The translations under genes were made by a program, and so were the position numbers. 64,000 nt of DNA from Rhodococcus globerulus NBRC 14531 (GTDB lineage: Bacteria > Actinomycetota > Actinomycetes > Mycobacteriales > Mycobacteriaceae). Where the stretch lies: NCBI RefSeq assembly GCF_001894805.1, contig NZ_BCWX01000011.1:1-64000 (forward strand). The letters are read 5' to 3'. Of the stretch, positions 59,971 to 64,000 are shown in pieces. The notes beneath the pieces are model-generated. The model searched no databases. It was not told where the DNA came from and saw only the letters and a program-made list of their open reading frames with translations. Each line of letters begins with the position of its first letter. Positions within the stretch are counted from its first letter, which is position 1.

Positions 59971-60569
59971 CCCACAGGAATTTTGGCCCCGGCACATCGG
60001 AAGAACGGTGAACTTCGTCTACGACTTTGGATAGAGACAGCGCGTCGCTGCAAGGGGTGAGCCAACTTGCCCGGCGAGGCCCAGCGACCGACAAAACGAC
60101 CCGACCGTCACGCTGAACGGTAGTGCTATAGACGGGGCTGCCTGTAAGTGTTGATAGCGGCTTGCCTGGGCCGGCTGACAGGATCGGTATCGTCGCCGCA
60201 ACATATGTGACTCAAGGACTGCTTTGCCTCTCGGAGTGCACTGGGTGGGGGATTGTCCATCGATTGCGGCGGCGACGCCAGGCTCTGACTTAGTTTCGGT
60301 GGCTTGATGAGAAGCCTGCACAACCCCGTCGCAGCAGGGTGCGGCATCACCCCGCAGACTCCGCTTCGCTCCTCCATTCACTCGATCACTAGCCGGCAGA
60401 GACCGATCTCGTGCTGTCACGGTCCTGAAAAACCAGCGAGAAATCCGAATACGTTGGTTGACGCCAGTGTGGCACTGACCAATTCGAGGAGTGTCTGCCA
60501 GCAATGTCAGGCGAGGCAGTCCCTGGGGAGTTTCGGTTGTCTCCGAGACAGTGGTTGGATCGGCAGAAT
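59971..60569. other. No gene seen
   Basis: About 600 bases between the DUF2871 start and the CcsB stop. Leftward frames here are antisense noise. The DUF2871 promoter must lie in the first 100 bases. No tRNA or repeat was found. Confidence 0.35.
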
Positions 60570-61535
60570 TCAGCTAAGTCCCGCGTAGGAGTGCAAGCCG
60601 GAGACGACCATGTTGATGATGAAGAGATTGAGCAGCATCGCAACGAAACCGGCGATGTTGATCCAGGCGGCCTTCGTCTCGCGCCACCCGGACGTTGCCC
60701 TCGCGTGCAGGTAGGCCGCGTAGATCACCCAGGCGATGAAGGACATCGTCTCCTTCGGATCCCAACCCCAGAAGCGTCCCCACGCAGCTTCCGCCCAGAT
60801 GGCACCGAGGATTACGCCTGCGCCGAACAGCGGAAACGCGATGATCGTGCTCTTGTATGCCAAGCGGTCGAGCGTCTGGGCGTCCGGCAGTCGCTCTGCG
60901 ATCCGGCCGCCGATGCTCGTGCCTTCGTCACCGGGTGGGAACTTCAGTCGCAGCAGGAACAGGAGGCTGGCGATACCGCCGATGATGAAGATGCCGGAGC
61001 CGACGCTGACGATCGTCACGTGAATCGGAAGCCAGTACGAGCGCAGCGCCGGAACCACGGGAGCCGCGTCGGCGTAAAGAATCGTGCCGGCGAGGAAGAT
61101 CAGAATCAGAACGGGAACAAGCAGGAAGACCCACATCGGACGGGACGCCGGCTTGATCAACAGGACGTGCCCGACCAGCAACGACGCCGCACACGCCATC
61201 GCCACGAATTCGTACATGTTGCCGAGCGGGAATCGTTCGGTCGCAAACCCACGGAGAACGATCGACGCGATGATCAGTACCGTTCCGACGACCAGGACAG
61301 CTCGGCCCATTCCGCCGAATCGCTCCGACAGCGACTTGCTCGGAGTCTCCTCGACCCTGCCAGGCACGGACGCGTCGACACCGCCGGCGGAGACCAGTTC
61401 CTTGTCCTGAACCGCCTTGGCTCTGGCCGACGCGTACTGCACGATGAGCAGTACAAATGCCAGCACGAGCACGGTGAAGGCGGACTTGAAGGCCCAGTCG
61501 CTGTACTGCGCGAGTGTCTCGTTGGTTGTCATCAT
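60570..61535 (-). CDS. ccsB: Cytochrome c biogenesis protein CcsB/ResC
   Basis: 321 residues. The haem-handling motif is WGRFWGWDPKETMSFIAWVI (the WWD-type domain), with conserved His residues in LLVGHVLLIK, RSYWLPIHVTIV and YAAYLHARATSGW. Eight or so membrane helices. CcsB, with ResB, delivers haem to apocytochrome c outside the membrane. The usual neighbour resB is missing here; the gene upstream is an MFS pump. AGGAGA ribosome site. Confidence 0.93.
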   Translation of the reverse strand: MMTTNETLAQYSDWAFKSAFTVLVLAFVLLIVQYASARAKAVQDKELVSAGGVDASVPGRVEETPSKSLSERFGGMGRAVLVVGTVLIIASIVLRGFATERFPLGNMYEFVAMACAASLLVGHVLLIKPASRPMWVFLLVPVLILIFLAGTILYADAAPVVPALRSYWLPIHVTIVSVGSGIFIIGGIASLLFLLRLKFPPGDEGTSIGGRIAERLPDAQTLDRLAYKSTIIAFPLFGAGVILGAIWAEAAWGRFWGWDPKETMSFIAWVIYAAYLHARATSGWRETKAAWINIAGFVAMLLNLFIINMVVSGLHSYAGLS

Positions 61536-61556
61536 ACGTTCTCCTGCGTGTGCGGT

Positions 61557-61688
61557 TCAGTCACCGCGGGTGGTCGGATTGCTATCCAGCAAACGGTCGG
61601 CGAGGGTGGACTCTGTCGATTCTTTGCTTGTGACGAGACGGACTACTTCCGGTGGTATATCTCCACCACCGAGCAGGAACGGTCTCAT
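61557..61688 (-). CDS. Possible 43-residue ORF between MFS and ccsB
   Basis: ATG 61688, 10 bases after the MFS stop, opens 43 codons (RPFLLGGGDIPPEVVRLVTS, KESTESTLADRLLDSNPTTR) ending 21 bases before the ccsB start. The composition looks protein-like but no family or strong ribosome site is seen. Confidence 0.3.
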   Translation of the reverse strand: MRPFLLGGGDIPPEVVRLVTSKESTESTLADRLLDSNPTTRGD

Positions 61689-61697
61689 CAAGTGGGG

Positions 61698-63353
61698 TCA
61701 GGCGTGGGCGCCGGTGGGGTCGGCTAGCGGCTCATCTTCGCCCGTCGAGTCATCTGTCGAGCTCTCCCGGCGTGAAACCTGCAGTACCCGCAGCGAGGCG
61801 ACTAGTCCGAGAATGAGGAACGCGAGCGCGGCGAACATCGCCCATTGAGTGGCTGAGGCGAAGGCCTCGGACAACTGATGGATGACCTCGTCGGGGCCAT
61901 GACTCTCGCGTAAGCCGGCGATCGCACCGCCCGCCGATTCTCGGGTGGCGTCGGTGAAGTTCTCCGCTGGACCCTCGATACTGCCGAGGTAGTGGGCCAG
62001 CCCGATCGACAGGACCGCGCCGACGACTGCGGAGCCGAGCGCCGAGCCGATCTGTCGAACGGTGCTCTGCGTGGCGGAGCCCTGCCCGGACAGGTCTACC
62101 GGTATATCGGACAGCACCGTGCTGGTAAGTTGCGCGGACGCCAGGCCGAGGCCGACACCGTAGATCACGAGCACTGCGCCGACCGTGACAGGGGAGACGT
62201 CCGCGCTGATGACGAGAACGAGTGTCAGCACGCCGATGATCTCGAGGACGACGCCGACGACGACTGTGCCGGCAGCACCGATCGCAGCCGCCAGGTGACG
62301 GGCCATGGTGCCGGAGAGAAAGGCGCCGGCTGCCATCGTTGCCAGCACGAAGCCGGCACCGAGGGTGCTCAGGCCGATGGCATTGATCAGGAACAGCGGC
62401 AGCGCGAAGATCAGGCCGAACTCGCCGACTGCGATCATCATCGCGGCGATGTTCCCCCAGCTGAAGGTGGGGGTGTAGAACATGTGCAGGTCTAGAAGTG
62501 CGGACCGATTGACTCTGGCACGGTGGCGTTCCCAGAACACGAACAGCGTCAACACTACGGTGGCCACGAGTAGCAGGATCGGCACGATCGAGAGGGGCAT
62601 GTCCGCAGACCACGTCATACCGAAGAGGCTCAAGTCTTTGAGTGGCTTCCACCAGCCGAGGGTGCTTCCCTCGATGATCGCGAAGACGAGTGCGCCGAAG
62701 CCGATCGCACTGAGCAATAGCCCATCCGCGTCGAAGCCGGGGCGGGTGTCGCCGGAGCGGGTCTCGGGGATCACAACCAGTGCTGCGACTATCAGGACAA
62801 GGCCGATGGGGATGTTGACGTAGAAGATCCATTGCCAGCTGAACGAGCTGGTAAGCCAGCCGCCGAGCAGCGGGCCGAGTGCGGCGGCGCCGGCCATGAC
62901 CGCCCCCCAGACACCGAATGCGGCGGCCCGGTCCTTGCCGCGGAAGGTCGCGTTGACTGTCGAGAGGGTGGACGGGAGGATGCACGCGCCACCGACGCCT
63001 TGGAGTGCGCGCGCGGAGATGAGCATCTCGGCGCTTCCGGACTTGGCCGCCCAGAGGCTGCCGGCGAGGAACAGAGCGATGCCGACGAGGAAAATATTGC
63101 GTCGGCCCAGGCGATCGCCGAGGTTGCCAGTGGTCAGCAGCAGCGCGGCGAACACGATCGCGTAGAGCGAGTTCACCCACTGTGCGTCGGTAATGTTCAG
63201 GTGCAGGTCGTCGATGATTGTCGGGAGGGCGACGGCCACAATGGTGCCGTCCATGACGATCATCGCCAGGCCAAGCGCGAGTACGACGAGGCTCCACCAC
63301 TTGGATATGCGTAAGGCAGGAGAGAGCGCTGCGGCCGATGCGTTTTCCGTCAC
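61698..63353 (-). CDS. MFS transporter, DHA2 (EmrB/QacA) family
   Basis: 551 residues. LGLAMIVMDGTIVAVALPTI with the family motif C region, LTTGNLGDRLGRRNIFLVGI (motif A), SARALQGVGGACILPSTLST and AAALGPLLGGWLTSSFSWQW (motif C). Fourteen hydrophobic segments and an acidic C-terminal tail. Exports drugs or metabolites by proton antiport. Stands upstream of ccsB without a visible local regulator. Confidence 0.92.
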   Translation of the reverse strand: MTENASAAALSPALRISKWWSLVVLALGLAMIVMDGTIVAVALPTIIDDLHLNITDAQWVNSLYAIVFAALLLTTGNLGDRLGRRNIFLVGIALFLAGSLWAAKSGSAEMLISARALQGVGGACILPSTLSTVNATFRGKDRAAAFGVWGAVMAGAAALGPLLGGWLTSSFSWQWIFYVNIPIGLVLIVAALVVIPETRSGDTRPGFDADGLLLSAIGFGALVFAIIEGSTLGWWKPLKDLSLFGMTWSADMPLSIVPILLLVATVVLTLFVFWERHRARVNRSALLDLHMFYTPTFSWGNIAAMMIAVGEFGLIFALPLFLINAIGLSTLGAGFVLATMAAGAFLSGTMARHLAAAIGAAGTVVVGVVLEIIGVLTLVLVISADVSPVTVGAVLVIYGVGLGLASAQLTSTVLSDIPVDLSGQGSATQSTVRQIGSALGSAVVGAVLSIGLAHYLGSIEGPAENFTDATRESAGGAIAGLRESHGPDEVIHQLSEAFASATQWAMFAALAFLILGLVASLRVLQVSRRESSTDDSTGEDEPLADPTGAHA

Positions 63354-63601
63354 GGGGTGACCCTACGGTTCGCAGCGGGCAGTGCGCATCAATCGAAAGT
63401 CGTACTGTTGACGGCCAGGTGGGTTTGGTGTCGGACGGAATTTCGGGGCACGGCTCGTGGACCGAAGCGTCTACAGAAGTGCGGAAACGAAATCGGGCAA
63501 CTGGTGCGCCGGTTTGGCTTGCCGATGGGCTACACAATTTTATCGCGCCGGTGTGTGCGATCACGGAAGTCGAAGGAAGGCTGGATCAAGTACTGTCCCG
63601 A

Positions 63602-63635
63602 TTCGGCCGGTCGATATCTACATCGACCGGCCGAA
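63602..63635 (-). terminator. Perfect 14-bp hairpin after the final leftward gene
   Basis: TTCGGCCGGTCGAT (63602-63615) and ATCGACCGGCCGAA (63622-63635) pair over the whole 14 bp with a 6-base loop, six bases past the stop of the leftward gene that enters from the right edge. No U tract. Confidence 0.7.
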
Positions 63636-63640
63636 CGCTG

Positions 63641-64000
63641 TTATCGGCGCTTGTCAGCGTGCTCAGCGCAGTGTGCCGCCGCCTCCGAAGAAGGCGACGA
63701 GTCCGATCGCGGCACTGATTCCGCTGTGATGCCATGGCGCCGAATCAACTTTCGAGTCGACCGCTGATAGGAGGCTGGCCTCGCGGGCAGGAACCACTGC
63801 GTCAGTCGTGTCAGCGGTCCCACATTCGCATCGATTTCGTCGAGCACCTCGTCGATCTGCCGCAACGAGAACGGGATGATGTTGGTCCCGCGGGCCGGCT
63901 TGCCTTCGCTCCGCTCGATCATCCAGTCCAGCCGGGTCCGAACGAAATCACGCCGATCCGCAAGTGGCGGCAACTGAGTGCCTCCAAGCATGTGGTCGGC
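63641..64000 (-). CDS. 3' part of an unidentified gene (runs off the window)
   Basis: The frame is open to the window edge, so the ATG at 63991 need not be the start. GGTQLPPLADRRDFVRTRLD and LRQIDEVLDEIDANVGPLTR look like real coding sequence, and WFLPARPASYQRSTRKLIRR is a distinctive basic end. The last 25 residues are Ser/Ala/His-rich and variable. I do not recognise the family. Confidence 0.6.
   Translation of the reverse strand, partial: ADHMLGGTQLPPLADRRDFVRTRLDWMIERSEGKPARGTNIIPFSLRQIDEVLDEIDANVGPLTRLTQWFLPARPASYQRSTRKLIRRHGITAESVPRSDSSPSSEAAAHCAEHADKRR

Noticed and set aside
60019-60504. A 161-codon leftward frame between DUF2871 and CcsB
   Set aside because: No motif, no ribosome site, and codon pattern unlike its neighbours.
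61750-63564. A 604-codon leftward frame overlapping the MFS gene
   Set aside because: Out-of-frame reading of the same DNA, extremely Arg-rich; the frame at 61698-63353 has the MFS motifs.
1-64000. CRISPR arrays, tRNA and rRNA genes
   Set aside because: No regularly spaced repeats of 25-40 bases, no cloverleaf-like segment and no rRNA-like stretch was found by reading.

Overview
The window looks like a stretch of a high-GC actinobacterial genome or large plasmid, most likely Rhodococcus or a close mycolata relative. The support is high GC with many GTG starts and ATGA overlaps, an MmpL-type transporter, a KshB-like reductase remnant, and dense catabolic operons mixed with insertion-sequence debris. 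Genus is inferred from gene content only. I saw no rRNA, tRNA or CRISPR array.

Region 1 (1-17.8 kb) is accessory DNA. Its flanks (1-3.3 kb and 14.7-16.9 kb) are littered with broken transposases (IS3, IS110, IS30 and a TniB-like ATPase), a decayed MmgE/PrpD gene and the tail of a ferredoxin reductase. One intact gene there encodes a probable acyl-homoserine-lactone lactonase. Between the flanks lie a VbhA-like orphan antitoxin, a HIRAN-domain protein, an XRE regulator, a GmrSD-type (DUF262/DUF1524) restriction protein, a large alpha/beta hydrolase with a glycine-rich membrane segment, a small membrane protein, and a convergent two-gene operon of glycine-zipper membrane proteins. I read 7.0-14.1 kb as a candidate defence or toxin island that contains an unrecognised system. 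A RelE/Phd pair follows, with a palindromic operator.

Region 2 (18.1-49.4 kb) is a large amino acid or amine catabolic locus. A 13-gene leftward operon (30.7 to 18.1 kb) encodes a polar amino-acid ABC transporter, a thiolase-like/DUF35 pair, an NDP-forming acyl-CoA synthetase, an RpiR regulator, SDR, MaoC, a flavin amine oxidase, two acyl-CoA dehydrogenases and RidA. Divergent from it, a rightward set (31.0-40.4 kb) encodes a ThDP 2-oxoacid decarboxylase, an aldehyde dehydrogenase, a second binding protein, an NmrA-like protein and a heterotetrameric sarcosine-oxidase-like SoxBDAG. Then come a Glu/Leu-type amino-acid dehydrogenase, an AmaB-like semialdehyde dehydrogenase, an HglS-like 2-oxoadipate dioxygenase, LysR, a D-2-hydroxyglutarate dehydrogenase and a GntR regulator. 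Together the latter genes can be read as lysine/pipecolate -> 2-aminoadipate -> 2-oxoadipate -> D-2-hydroxyglutarate -> 2-oxoglutarate.

Region 3 (49.8-54.8 kb) is a second, smaller amine-oxidation unit: TetR, flavin oxidase, RidA, a 14-TM MFS pump and an amidohydrolase cut short by an IS6-family remnant. A perfect palindrome lies in the TetR/oxidase promoter region. Region 4 (54.9-64 kb) looks like core genome: a NarL-type two-component pair, MmpL, DUF3817 and DUF2871 membrane proteins, CcsB, another MFS pump and the 3' part of an unidentified gene.
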